Positions 8,702 to 16,777 of a stretch of 64,000 bases of DNA are shown one piece after another. The position numbers were made by a program, and so were the translations under genes. The stretch lies in contig NZ_BMQL01000006.1 in assembly GCF_014648095.1 (NCBI RefSeq), positions 127,464 to 191,463 on the forward strand, given 5' to 3'. The DNA is from Deinococcus ruber (GTDB taxonomy: Bacteria; Deinococcota; Deinococci; Deinococcales; Deinococcaceae). Each line of letters starts with the position of its first letter. Position 1 is the first letter of the stretch. The notes under the pieces are model-generated. The model did not search any database. It was given only the letters and a program-made list of their open reading frames with translations, and was not told the DNA's origin.

Positions 8702-9462
8702 ACGCTGCCCCGAAGAAGACAGCTCTGAACGTCATCATCGTCGAGGACGAGGCGCTGTTCCGCACGCTGCTGGCGGGTGCCCTTCAGCAGTGCGACGAAC
8801 TGAACGTCATCGGCTGCTACGCCAGTGCCCAGGAAGTGCTGAATGCCCCGACAGTGGCAAATGCCGATGTGTTGCTGGTCGATATCGACCTGGGCAGCGA
8901 CACGATGGACGGCATTCATCTGGGCCTAAAGCTGCGTGCCCTGTCTCCCCGGCTGGGCGTGGCGCTGCTGTCCAACCACCCGCATCTGGCGTTTGCCCGC
9001 GCCCTGATCGCCTCGAATTTTGTGGGCTGGGCGTACCTGCTGAAGAAATCGGTGCAGAACATGGACACCGTGCGCCGCGCTCTGGAGGGCGTGAGCCGGG
9101 GCGAGGTGGTGCTCGATCCGCAACTCGTCAGTGCCGAACTGCCCCGCAATGCCGATGCTCGCCCCCACCTGACGCCCCGCCAGCTGGAACTGTGGCAACT
9201 GATTACCCAGGGCTTCAGCAACGTCGCCATCGCCAAAAAACTGGACCTGAGTACCAAATGGATCGACAACGCGGTGGGTTCGCTGTACCGCGCCCTCGAC
9301 ATCGACACACACGATCCGCATATCAATGCCAGAGTCGCGGCGGCGCAGGCGTATGCCCGCTCGACCCAGAACGCCCACCTGAACCGCAGCTATCAGACCA
9401 CGCCCCCAGCGAACGCCGCCGAACCTCCGCAGCCTCCCACCGGACAAGGACGGTCATCATGA
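8698..9462 (+). CDS. NarL/LuxR-type response regulator
   Basis: A 254-residue response regulator with an N-terminal receiver domain: acidic pocket VEDEA (residues 15-19), phospho-acceptor Asp62 in LLVDIDLG, and Lys in LLKKSV. The C-terminal LuxR-type helix-turn-helix reads LTPRQLELWQLITQGFSNVAIAKKL from about residue 160. After the HTH there is a Gln/Pro-rich tail. ATG 8698 overlaps the kinase stop. The DNA targets are not visible, but the next 22 kb on the same strand (the enzyme and partner-switch clusters) are natural candidates. Confidence 0.88.
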   Translation: MNAAPKKTALNVIIVEDEALFRTLLAGALQQCDELNVIGCYASAQEVLNAPTVANADVLLVDIDLGSDTMDGIHLGLKLRALSPRLGVALLSNHPHLAFARALIASNFVGWAYLLKKSVQNMDTVRRALEGVSRGEVVLDPQLVSAELPRNADARPHLTPRQLELWQLITQGFSNVAIAKKLDLSTKWIDNAVGSLYRALDIDTHDPHINARVAAAQAYARSTQNAHLNRSYQTTPPANAAEPPQPPTGQGRSS

Positions 9463-9526
9463 TCAACCTCATTCCGCCCTGAAGCCCACTGCAAGCCCCG
9501 CCCCTATCAACCAAACCTATGTAAGC

Positions 9527-9540
9527 CCAGCTTCGGCTGG
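9527..9540 (+). other. UUCG-tetraloop hairpin upstream of the DJ-1/PfpI gene
   Basis: CCAGC, loop TTCG, then GCTGG forms a very stable 5-bp hairpin in the 220-base gap after the response regulator. No T tract follows. It may be a leader structure or a processing element. Confidence 0.3.
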
Positions 9541-9683
9541 TTCCTGCGCGGTACAGGTCTCGCCCTGTTTTCACGGTAAAGCCCACTTTCCCGTGGCAGT
9601 TTTCGGCGTGCCTGCTCTGACCTGCCCTGCGTTCGCCAGCCCTCGTATCCGCCCTGCACGTCAGCGGGGCCACTGGAGAATCC

Positions 9684-10505
9684 ATGAAAAAAGTTCTGGT
9701 CGTGTTGTCCGAATACGGTTTCTGGGGAGAAGAACTGGTTGGGCCGCTGGAGGTGTTCGACCAGCACGGCTACGAGGCCGTGTTCATGACGCCCACCGGC
9801 AAGCGCCCACACGCCCTGCCGCCCAGCATGGAAGCGGGCTTCTTCGATCCGCCCCTGCGAAAAGTCGTGACCGACGAGTACTACGCCAGCAAAACCCGCG
9901 AAATCGATGCGGGGCCGCGCCTGGAAAACCCCATCAACCTGTCCACCTGGTTTCCCGAGCGCCCGTATTTCAGCAGCGACGAGTTCTCGCACAAGATGGA
10001 AACGTACTACAACACCCGCGCCGAGTGCTGGAAAGAGCTGGAAGCCTACGACGCCCTGCTGATGGTGGGCGGCAGCGGCCCGCTGATCGATATGGTCAAC
10101 AATCAGCGCCTGCACGACGTGATTCTGGGCTTTCGCTCGCTCGACAAACTGATCATCGCGGAGTGCTACGCCGTGACCTGCCTGGCCTTCGCCCGCGAAT
10201 GGGACGACCGCAAGAGCATCATTCAGGGCAAGCACGTGACCGGGCACGCGGTGGAATACGACTACAAGGACGGCACCGGGTTTCTGAACACCGATCTGAA
10301 CATGGGGCCGCCCCCGTATCCGCTGGAGTACATCCTGCGCGACGCCACCGCCCCGACCGGCCAGTATCACGGCGGCGTGGGCCGCACCACCTCGACCATT
10401 CTCGATTACCCCTTCCTGACCGGGCGCAGCACCCAGGACTCGCGGCTGGTGGGCGAGACGGCGGTGCAGGTGCTCGAACACGGCCTGCGCCGCTACGGGT
10501 GGTAA
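9684..10505 (+). CDS. DJ-1/PfpI-superfamily protein (Hsp31-like)
   Basis: A 273-residue class I glutamine-amidotransferase-like protein. The nucleophile elbow is near residue 161 (IIAECYAVTCLAF), with Cys161 where PfpI/DJ-1 proteins carry their reactive cysteine. YDALLMVGGSGP at 122-133 is the preceding strand and turn, and GEELVGPLEVFDQHGYE is the N-terminal strand-helix. Longer insertions than in PfpI proper suggest a Hsp31-like branch (glyoxalase III, chaperone or amidase); function cannot be settled from sequence. It is the first gene of the enzyme cassette, three bases before the TPP enzyme. RBS GGAGA precedes the ATG. Confidence 0.8.
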   Translation: MKKVLVVLSEYGFWGEELVGPLEVFDQHGYEAVFMTPTGKRPHALPPSMEAGFFDPPLRKVVTDEYYASKTREIDAGPRLENPINLSTWFPERPYFSSDEFSHKMETYYNTRAECWKELEAYDALLMVGGSGPLIDMVNNQRLHDVILGFRSLDKLIIAECYAVTCLAFAREWDDRKSIIQGKHVTGHAVEYDYKDGTGFLNTDLNMGPPPYPLEYILRDATAPTGQYHGGVGRTTSTILDYPFLTGRSTQDSRLVGETAVQVLEHGLRRYGW

Positions 10506-10508
10506 GCG

Positions 10509-12233
10509 GTGCTCTCTGAACGTCCGGCCCAGACGTCCGGCCCCGCCGTGGGCAAGACGGGCCGCCAGCTGATCATCGAACAGTTTCTAGCAGACGGCCT
10601 GCCGTATATGTTCGGCAACCCCGGCACCGTGGAGCAGGGCTTTCTGGACTCGCTGGAAGAATACCCGGACTTCAAGTACATCCTGACGCTTCAGGAGAGC
10701 ATCGCGGTCGGCATGGCCGACGGGTACGCCCGTGCCAGCGGCGGCCCCGCCCTGGTGCAGCTGCACAGCGGTGTGGGCCTGGGCAACGGCATTGGCATGA
10801 TGTATCAGGCGATGCGCGGCCACGCTCCGCTGGTGGTCATCGCGGGTGAGTCGGGCGTGCAGTACGACGCGATGGACGCGCAGATGGCCGCCGATCTGGT
10901 GGCGATGGCCCGCCCGGTCACGAAGTATTCCACCCGCGTGGTGCATGCGAGTTCGCTGCTGCGCGTGATTCGCCGGGCCATCAAGATCGCCACCACCGCA
11001 CCGATGGGGCCGGTCTTCGTGAGCCTGCCGATGGACGTCCTCGATACGGTCATCGAGGAGCAGGTGCATCCGGCCACCCGCGTTCGAACCCGCGTGCGGC
11101 CCGACGACGAAGCGCTGCACGAAGCGGCGGCCCTGCTCGCGTCTGCCACGCGCCCGCTGATTCTGATGGGCGACGGCGTAACCTTCAGCGGCGCACAGGC
11201 CGAACTTCAGCAGGTGGCCGAGCGGCTGGGCGCACCCGTCTGGGGCGTGAACAACTCGGAAGTCAATATGCTCGCCTCGCATCCGCTGTATCAGGGCAAC
11301 ACCGGGCACATGTTCGGGGCCGACAGCATCCGGGCCGTGCAGGATCACGACTGCGTGCTGGTGGTCGGCACCTACGTCTTCCCCGAGGTGTTCCCGGCGC
11401 TGTCGGGCGCGTTCGCAGAGGGCACCAGCATCGTGCATATCGATCTGAACGCCTACGAGATCGCCAAGAACCATCCGGTCGATGTCGCGCTGCTGGGCGA
11501 TCCCAAGACCACGCTGGCGGCCCTGCTGAACGCCCTGGAGCCTCTTCAGGACGCCAGTGCCCAAGAAGCCGCGCAGACCCGCAGCACCAGCATCGGGGCC
11601 GCCAAGCAGCAGGCCCGTGAAGCGGCCATCGCCGCCGACGACGCGCACGCCCAGAGTGAAGTGGCAGAGGGCACGCCGCTTCAGATGGCGAGCTTCATGC
11701 GCGAACTGGCAAAACACCTTCCCGCCGACGCGCTGGTATTCGACGAGGCGCTGACCAATTCGCCGCCCATCACCCGCTACCTGCCCGACCTGGGGCCAGG
11801 ACAGTTCTTCCAGACGCGTGGCGGGTCGCTGGGCGTGGGCATTCCCGGCGCACTGGGCCTGCAACTGGCCCACCCCGATAAGGTCGTGGTCGGCTTTACC
11901 GGAGACGGCGGCGGAATGTACACCATTCAGGCGCTCTGGACGGCGGCACACCATCAGATTCCGGCCAAGTTCGTGGTCTGCAACAACCGCAGTTACAAGC
12001 TGCTGAAACTCAATATCGAGCAGTACTGGTCTGAGCGCGACGTGCCGCAGCACGCGTTCCCGAAGTCCTTCGACCTGTACCCGCCGTTCATCCGCTTTGA
12101 CGAGATGGCGCACTCGATGGGTGTGGCGTCTGAGCTGGTGGAGCGCCCCGATCAGATCGGCCCGGCCATCGAGCGGATGCTCAGCCACCAGGGACCGTAC
12201 CTGATCGATCTGGTGATCGGTGAGGGGCTGTAA
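10509..12233 (+). CDS. Thiamine-diphosphate-dependent decarboxylase, benzoylformate-decarboxylase-like
   Basis: A 574-residue ThDP enzyme of the acetolactate synthase/benzoylformate decarboxylase superfamily. The catalytic Glu63 lies in LQESIAVGMADGYAR and the pyrophosphate motif is GDGGG...CNN near 450-475. The segment LHSGVGLGNGIG with His86, and PMGPVFVSLPMDVLD, look more like benzoylformate decarboxylase than acetolactate synthase. The enzyme should decarboxylate or ligate a 2-oxo acid. The start is GTG 10509, three bases after the preceding stop, so the two are co-transcribed. Neighbours are oxidoreductases and small alpha/beta-barrel proteins, which points to breakdown of a small organic acid. 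Confidence 0.85.
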   Translation: MLSERPAQTSGPAVGKTGRQLIIEQFLADGLPYMFGNPGTVEQGFLDSLEEYPDFKYILTLQESIAVGMADGYARASGGPALVQLHSGVGLGNGIGMMYQAMRGHAPLVVIAGESGVQYDAMDAQMAADLVAMARPVTKYSTRVVHASSLLRVIRRAIKIATTAPMGPVFVSLPMDVLDTVIEEQVHPATRVRTRVRPDDEALHEAAALLASATRPLILMGDGVTFSGAQAELQQVAERLGAPVWGVNNSEVNMLASHPLYQGNTGHMFGADSIRAVQDHDCVLVVGTYVFPEVFPALSGAFAEGTSIVHIDLNAYEIAKNHPVDVALLGDPKTTLAALLNALEPLQDASAQEAAQTRSTSIGAAKQQAREAAIAADDAHAQSEVAEGTPLQMASFMRELAKHLPADALVFDEALTNSPPITRYLPDLGPGQFFQTRGGSLGVGIPGALGLQLAHPDKVVVGFTGDGGGMYTIQALWTAAHHQIPAKFVVCNNRSYKLLKLNIEQYWSERDVPQHAFPKSFDLYPPFIRFDEMAHSMGVASELVERPDQIGPAIERMLSHQGPYLIDLVIGEGL

Positions 12234-12272
12234 GCGCACACGGCGAGCAAATACCCGCTTCAGGAGGAACAG

Positions 12273-12725
12273 ATGACCGCAGACGTACAGACTTTTCCCG
12301 CCCTCCAGGCCGCCGAGATCGAAGCGCTGGCCCGCGAGTGGTATCACAAACTCGACGTTCACGCCCCGATGGTGGAACTGCTGCCGATGCTGGCCGACGA
12401 TGGCCTGGAAATGGTGTTTCCGGAAGCCACCGTGTACGGCTACGCGGGCTTCGAGGGCTGGTATCAGACGGTCATCCGGGTCTTTTTCGACGAGAAGCAC
12501 ACCGTCAAGGTGGTCGAGCCACAGATCGACGGACAGACCGCCAAAGTCAAGGTGATCGTGCACTGGGAAGCGAGCGCGTGGAAAGCGCCGGGCGCGACCA
12601 GTGACCGCTACGCGATGGACGCCGATCAGAGCTGGGAAGTTGCCCGCAATGCGGCAGGCGCGGTGGTCGTGACCCGCTACGTGGTGAACGGCATGACCTA
12701 CGACGAAGGTTCCAAGCACCTGTAA
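12273..12725 (+). CDS. NTF2/SnoaL-like protein
   Basis: A 150-residue cone-shaped alpha+beta barrel of the SnoaL/NTF2-like superfamily. It has an N-terminal helix (LAREWYHKLD), the strand MVFPEATVYGYAGFEGWYQTV and the C-terminal sheet VKVIVHWEAS...WEVARN. Members act as isomerases, dehydratases, hydrolases or binding proteins. The RBS AGGAGG lies seven bases before the ATG. The C-terminal domain of the next gene product has the same fold, so the pair may work on one substrate. Confidence 0.75.
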   Translation: MTADVQTFPALQAAEIEALAREWYHKLDVHAPMVELLPMLADDGLEMVFPEATVYGYAGFEGWYQTVIRVFFDEKHTVKVVEPQIDGQTAKVKVIVHWEASAWKAPGATSDRYAMDADQSWEVARNAAGAVVVTRYVVNGMTYDEGSKHL

Positions 12726-12733
12726 GCCGCACA

Positions 12734-12770
12734 CCGGACGGAATCGAGGGTCTCACGGGATTCCGTCCGG
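12734..12770. other. Perfect 12-bp inverted repeat between NTF2-like and MBL genes
   Basis: CCGGACGGAATC (12734-12745) is perfectly complementary to GATTCCGTCCGG (12759-12770), with a 13-base loop. No T tract follows. It is inside an apparently co-oriented gene series, so it could be a partial terminator, an mRNA-stabilising hairpin or an operator. Confidence 0.5.
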
Positions 12771-12856
12771 CCAAACGAGCAGAACTGCGTGTCAGACGGA
12801 CATTCTGCCCTCACTCAACGAGTACCCACAGGCCCACGCTTCAAGGAGAATCTTCC

Positions 12857-14134
12857 ATGACTGACCTTTCAGCTTCGCAGCCCCAGACCGACTCGCAGAT
12901 TCGTGTTCACCGGATCGAGGCACGTTTCATGGAACTGCCCAACTCGGTCAATGCCTTTGTGGTCGAATTGCCCGCCAGCGTGGTGATCGTGGATACCGCG
13001 CTGGCGATGTCGAGCGCCCGCGAGATCCGCAGGGTAGCCGACGACACCGGCAAGCCGATCCGCGCCGTGCTGCTGACGCACGGACACCCCGACCACTACA
13101 CCGGCCTGTGGGCCTTTCCCGGCATTCCCAGCTACGCCACTGCCGAAACCCTGGCTTTCGCGCACCGTGAAGACGACGAGAAGCACGAAGACGGCACGTA
13201 CCTGCTCGGGGAAGATTACCCGCTCGACCGGCTGTTTCCCGACACCATCATCGAGGACGGCTTCGCGCTGGACGTGGACGGCACGAAATTTACGTATGTG
13301 AACCTCGGCCCCGGCGAGTCGGACGACGACGGCATGTGGATCTTCGAGGACGAACACGGCGTTCAGCACGCCTTCATCGGTGACGCCGCCTCTGACCGCA
13401 CGCACGCCTACTTTGCCGACGGGCACACCGCGCACTGGCTGAAGAACCTCGACAAGCTTCAGGAAGTGCTGCGCCCCGACGCCAAACTGTATGTCGGTCA
13501 CGGTGACAGCCCGGTTTCGCTCGACATCGTTCCAAAGCAGCGCACCTACATCGAGACGTTCCTTCAGACCGTGCGCGACCTGCCACAGGGACTGACGCCC
13601 GAACAGGCCAGCGAGGCAGTGGTGGCGAAGATGTCGCCGCTGGTGCCCGAAGACCGGCTGATTACCCTGCTGACCTACAAACTCGACCGGGGCATCGAGC
13701 GTGCCCAACAGCAGCAGACAGCGGCTCCAGCATCTGCTCAGGCGACGCTCGACGAGTACTACCGCAGCGCCAACGCCGGAGACTGGAGCGCGTGGTGCGA
13801 CCTGTTCGCCGACAACACCGTGATGGATGAGCAGCTCGCGGGCCACGTCGAAACGGCGGCGACCCTGCGGCAGATGATGGCAAACGGGCTGGGCGGCTAC
13901 GCGTCGTTCCGCAACGAGCCGAAGCATACGGTGCTCAGCGGCAATCAGGCGGCGGTGGTATCTCAGATCACCGGACGCACGCATACCGGCACCGATATCT
14001 CGGCGCGGGTCATCAACTACTTCCAGTTCGATGACGCGGGCAAGATCGTGTATTTCATGAACACTCACGACACCGTGCCGTTCCAGCCACTGTTCGACCC
14101 CGCCAACACCGCCCCGGCAACGGAAACGGTCTGA
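12857..14134 (+). CDS. Metallo-beta-lactamase-fold hydrolase fused to an NTF2/SnoaL-like domain
   Basis: A 425-residue protein. Residues 1-280 form a metallo-beta-lactamase fold with the metal motif HGHPDH (His75, His77, Asp79, His80), a later FIGDAAS strand and VGHGDSP. Residues about 295-415 form a second domain (LDEYYRSANAGDWSAWCDLFAD, then VSQITGRTHTG), the NTF2/SnoaL-like cone fold. The substrate is unknown; MBL enzymes hydrolyse esters, lactones and thioesters. RBS AAGGAGA precedes the ATG. GMC oxidoreductase follows after two bases. The fusion echoes the stand-alone NTF2-like gene immediately upstream. Confidence 0.82.
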   Translation: MTDLSASQPQTDSQIRVHRIEARFMELPNSVNAFVVELPASVVIVDTALAMSSAREIRRVADDTGKPIRAVLLTHGHPDHYTGLWAFPGIPSYATAETLAFAHREDDEKHEDGTYLLGEDYPLDRLFPDTIIEDGFALDVDGTKFTYVNLGPGESDDDGMWIFEDEHGVQHAFIGDAASDRTHAYFADGHTAHWLKNLDKLQEVLRPDAKLYVGHGDSPVSLDIVPKQRTYIETFLQTVRDLPQGLTPEQASEAVVAKMSPLVPEDRLITLLTYKLDRGIERAQQQQTAAPASAQATLDEYYRSANAGDWSAWCDLFADNTVMDEQLAGHVETAATLRQMMANGLGGYASFRNEPKHTVLSGNQAAVVSQITGRTHTGTDISARVINYFQFDDAGKIVYFMNTHDTVPFQPLFDPANTAPATETV

Positions 14135-14136
14135 GC

Positions 14137-15738
14137 ATGCCTGTGCCTGCCCAGCTCGGCACCCAGGCCACGGCGGCCCCCGGCGAAAGCGGAACCGACT
14201 ACATCGTGGTCGGGGCGGGGTCTGCCGGGTGCGTGGTGGCGGCGCGGCTGAGTGAGTCGGGGAGCCGGGTGGTGCTGATCGAGGCGGGGAATACCCCTCC
14301 CGAGGTGGTGCACGATCCGCGCCGCTGGCCCGAACTGTGGAGCACGCCGCTCGACTGGGGGTATGTCAGCGAACCGCAGCCCTCACTGAACGGACGCACC
14401 ACCCACGAACCACGCGGCAAAGGGCTGGGCGGCACCAGCAACATGAACCTGATGATGTACGTGCGCGGCCACCCGCAGGATTTTGCGGGCTGGGGGCCGG
14501 GCTGGAGTTACCCGGAGCTGCTGCCGTACTTCCAGCGCCTCGAAGCCCATGCCAGCAGCGCCACTTCCAGCAGCGAAGACCCGTCAGAGGGCCGGATGCA
14601 GATTCGCAGCGCCGGGCAGACCTCGGAAAATCCGGCGGCGAAGGCGTTTCTGGAGGCGTGCGCCCAGATCGGGTACGCCCGCAACCCGGACACGCTGGCG
14701 GGCGAACAGGTGATCGGCGCGGGCTGGCACCACCTGAACATCCGGCAGGACGGTCTGCGCGAAAGCACGTATACCGGGTATCTGCGCCCGGCGCTGTCGA
14801 GGCCCAATCTGCGGGTCGAAGCCGACGCCCTCGTTCACGAGTTGCTGTTCGACGGCACGCGCTGCGTGGGTGTGCGCTACCAGCAGGGCGACGTGCTGCA
14901 CGACCTGTACGCCTCGCAGGAAGTGATTCTGAGCGCCGGAACCTACGGTTCTCCTCAGCTGCTGCTGCTGTCGGGCATCGGGCCTGTGGAGGAACTGGAA
15001 CGCTGCGGCATTCCTGTGCGGCGCGAGTTGCCGGGCGTGGGCGAACACCTTCAGAACCACGTGCTGACCGGCGTGGTCCACACCTGGGCCAGCGACCTGC
15101 CGCGCTCAGAGCTGAATCACTCGGAGGCGTATCTGTACGCGTCTTCCGGGCTGCCCGCCCCCGACGCCGAGCCGGACGCCCCCGACATCCAGATCAATCT
15201 GGTGACGTTGCCCTTCGATCTGCACGAGGTTCAGGCGCAGCCGCAGGCCATCACCATGGTGGTCGGCCTGACCGATCCGGCGTCTCGGGGCAGCGTCCGG
15301 CTGCGTGACCGCGACCCCAGCCACCGCCCGCTGCTGCATCCCAATTATCTGGGCCACCCCGCCGATCTGCCGCGCCTGAGCTTTGGCGTCCGGCTGGCCC
15401 GCCGCCTGTATGCCGCGCCCGCCTTCGCCGCGCAGGTCGGGCCAGAGCTGCTGCCAGGGCCAGCGGTGCCCGATGAGGCGCTGGGCACGTATCTGCTGGA
15501 TCACACCGATTCCTACCACCACCCGGTCGGCACCTGCCGGATGGGAAGCGGCGCAGACGACGTGGTGGATTACGAGTTGCGGGTACACGGAATGAGCGGG
15601 CTGCGGGTCATCGACGCCTCGGTCATGCCGCGCATTACCCGTGGCAACATTCACGCCGCTGTGCTGGCAATCGCCGAAAAGGGAGCCGCGCTGATTCTGA
15701 GCCGCGCTTCCCAGTCCCCCCATGCGGAGGTTTTATGA
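14137..15738 (+). CDS. GMC-family FAD-dependent oxidoreductase (choline-dehydrogenase-like)
   Basis: A 533-residue glucose-methanol-choline oxidoreductase. The N-terminal dinucleotide fold is VVGAGSAGCVVAARL near residues 27-41. The GMC signature region is GLGGTSNMNLMMYVRG near 105, and SAGTYGSPQLLLLSGIGP near 265 is the second signature. The C-terminal active-site segment HPVGTCRMG near 465 supplies the catalytic His. It should oxidise an alcohol using FAD, without a Sec or Tat signal, so in the cytoplasm. It lies two bases after the MBL gene and overlaps the next gene by 4 bases. Confidence 0.9.
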   Translation: MPVPAQLGTQATAAPGESGTDYIVVGAGSAGCVVAARLSESGSRVVLIEAGNTPPEVVHDPRRWPELWSTPLDWGYVSEPQPSLNGRTTHEPRGKGLGGTSNMNLMMYVRGHPQDFAGWGPGWSYPELLPYFQRLEAHASSATSSSEDPSEGRMQIRSAGQTSENPAAKAFLEACAQIGYARNPDTLAGEQVIGAGWHHLNIRQDGLRESTYTGYLRPALSRPNLRVEADALVHELLFDGTRCVGVRYQQGDVLHDLYASQEVILSAGTYGSPQLLLLSGIGPVEELERCGIPVRRELPGVGEHLQNHVLTGVVHTWASDLPRSELNHSEAYLYASSGLPAPDAEPDAPDIQINLVTLPFDLHEVQAQPQAITMVVGLTDPASRGSVRLRDRDPSHRPLLHPNYLGHPADLPRLSFGVRLARRLYAAPAFAAQVGPELLPGPAVPDEALGTYLLDHTDSYHHPVGTCRMGSGADDVVDYELRVHGMSGLRVIDASVMPRITRGNIHAAVLAIAEKGAALILSRASQSPHAEVL

Positions 15739-16340
15739 CGCAGCATCTGCCGCTCGCAGGCCAGAAGATCGCCGTGCTGGTCGAGAGCGATTTCTACGAG
15801 CCTGAGATTTTCTACTATCAGCGCCGCTTTGCCGAGGAAGGCGCGGAAGTGCACTTCATGACGCGCCTGTGGGGCCAGCCCTCGCTGACCTTCCAGGGCC
15901 ACGAGTACCGCGCTCCGTTCTCGGTCGACAAGAGCTTTGAAGGCATGTCGGACGAGACGCTCCGCAGCTACGCCGCCGTGATCGTGCCGTCTGGCATGGT
16001 GTCTGACCGCCTGCGGTACACCTCCGATGTCCGCGAACTGTCGCCTGCCACCGCGTTCATGGTGCGGGCGTTTGCCGAGCCAGACGTTCTCAAGGGCATC
16101 ATCTGTCACGGGCTGTGGCTGATGGCGAGCGCCCCGGAGACGGTGCGGGGCCGCCAGCTGGTGGTGCACAACAACCTGCACGGCGACGCGCTGAACATGG
16201 GCGCACAGTACGTCGATCAGGACGTGGTAATTGACGGCGACCTGATCACCGGGCGCACCGGAGGACATCACCACCTGTTCGCCCGCCAGATCATCGACAC
16301 GCTGATCGCCCGCAGCAAGACCGCCGAGGTGCCCGCTTGA
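15735..16340 (+). CDS. DJ-1/PfpI-family protein (second in cassette)
   Basis: A 201-residue PfpI-type protein. The nucleophile elbow is GIICHGLWLMAS with Cys124-His125. The N-terminal strand KIAVLVESDFYEPEIFYYQRRF and the C-terminal VVIDGDLITGRTG are the classical PfpI elements. Members include deglycases, glyoxalases and cysteine peptidases. The ATG overlaps the GMC stop (ATGA) and the gene's own stop overlaps the VOC gene. I recall a PfpI-family gene just before the AGE-family gene in the Synechocystis icfG neighbourhood, which would match this order. Confidence 0.87.
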   Translation: MTQHLPLAGQKIAVLVESDFYEPEIFYYQRRFAEEGAEVHFMTRLWGQPSLTFQGHEYRAPFSVDKSFEGMSDETLRSYAAVIVPSGMVSDRLRYTSDVRELSPATAFMVRAFAEPDVLKGIICHGLWLMASAPETVRGRQLVVHNNLHGDALNMGAQYVDQDVVIDGDLITGRTGGHHHLFARQIIDTLIARSKTAEVPA

Positions 16341-16777
16341 GCGCCATGACGTTCTCGCACGTGGCGCTCAACTGCCGCGATCTGGCCGCCACCGAACGCT
16401 TTTACCAGCAGCACCTGGGATTTCAGCTTGTTCGCCGCATCGACCTGGAAGACAGCAGCATCGTGTTTCTGCGACTGGGCGACGTGAGGCTCGAACTGTT
16501 CCAGTCGCAGGAAGACCGCCCCGATGAGCACTCGGACGGCCCGGCGCGGGTGGGCGTGCGTCACCTTGCCTTTCAGGTCGATGACCTGGACACGGCCCTC
16601 AGTCGTCTGGGCTCTGCCGCCCAGCTCACCCTGGGGCCGCTCGATTTCGACAGTTTCATTCCCGGCTGGCGCAGCGCGTGGCTGACCGACCCTGACGGAC
16701 GGGTCATCGAGATCAGCCAGGGCTACGCCGACGATCCAGCGCCCTCTTCCAGCCTTTCAAAGGAGGCACAGCCATGA
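16337..16777 (+). CDS. VOC-superfamily protein (glyoxalase/dioxygenase-like)
   Basis: A 146-residue single VOC module pair: FSHVALNCRDLAATERFYQQHLGF at the N-terminus (first beta-alpha-beta unit) and RHLAFQVDDLDTAL followed by SAWLTDPDGRVIEISQ. The His and Glu positions of the metal site are present (H in SHVAL and in VRHLAF, E in RLELF and VIEIS). The activity could be glyoxalase, epimerase or dioxygenase. A TTG start at 16337 overlaps the previous stop in a TTGA; ATG 16346 is an alternative giving three residues fewer. Confidence 0.82.
   Translation: MSAMTFSHVALNCRDLAATERFYQQHLGFQLVRRIDLEDSSIVFLRLGDVRLELFQSQEDRPDEHSDGPARVGVRHLAFQVDDLDTALSRLGSAAQLTLGPLDFDSFIPGWRSAWLTDPDGRVIEISQGYADDPAPSSSLSKEAQP

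Noticed and set aside
10587..12734. 715-codon open frame on the minus strand across the ThDP enzyme and NTF2-like genes
   Set aside because: It is antisense to two genes with clear family motifs, is rich in His/Val/Gly in the way of GC-rich shadow frames, and has no domain.
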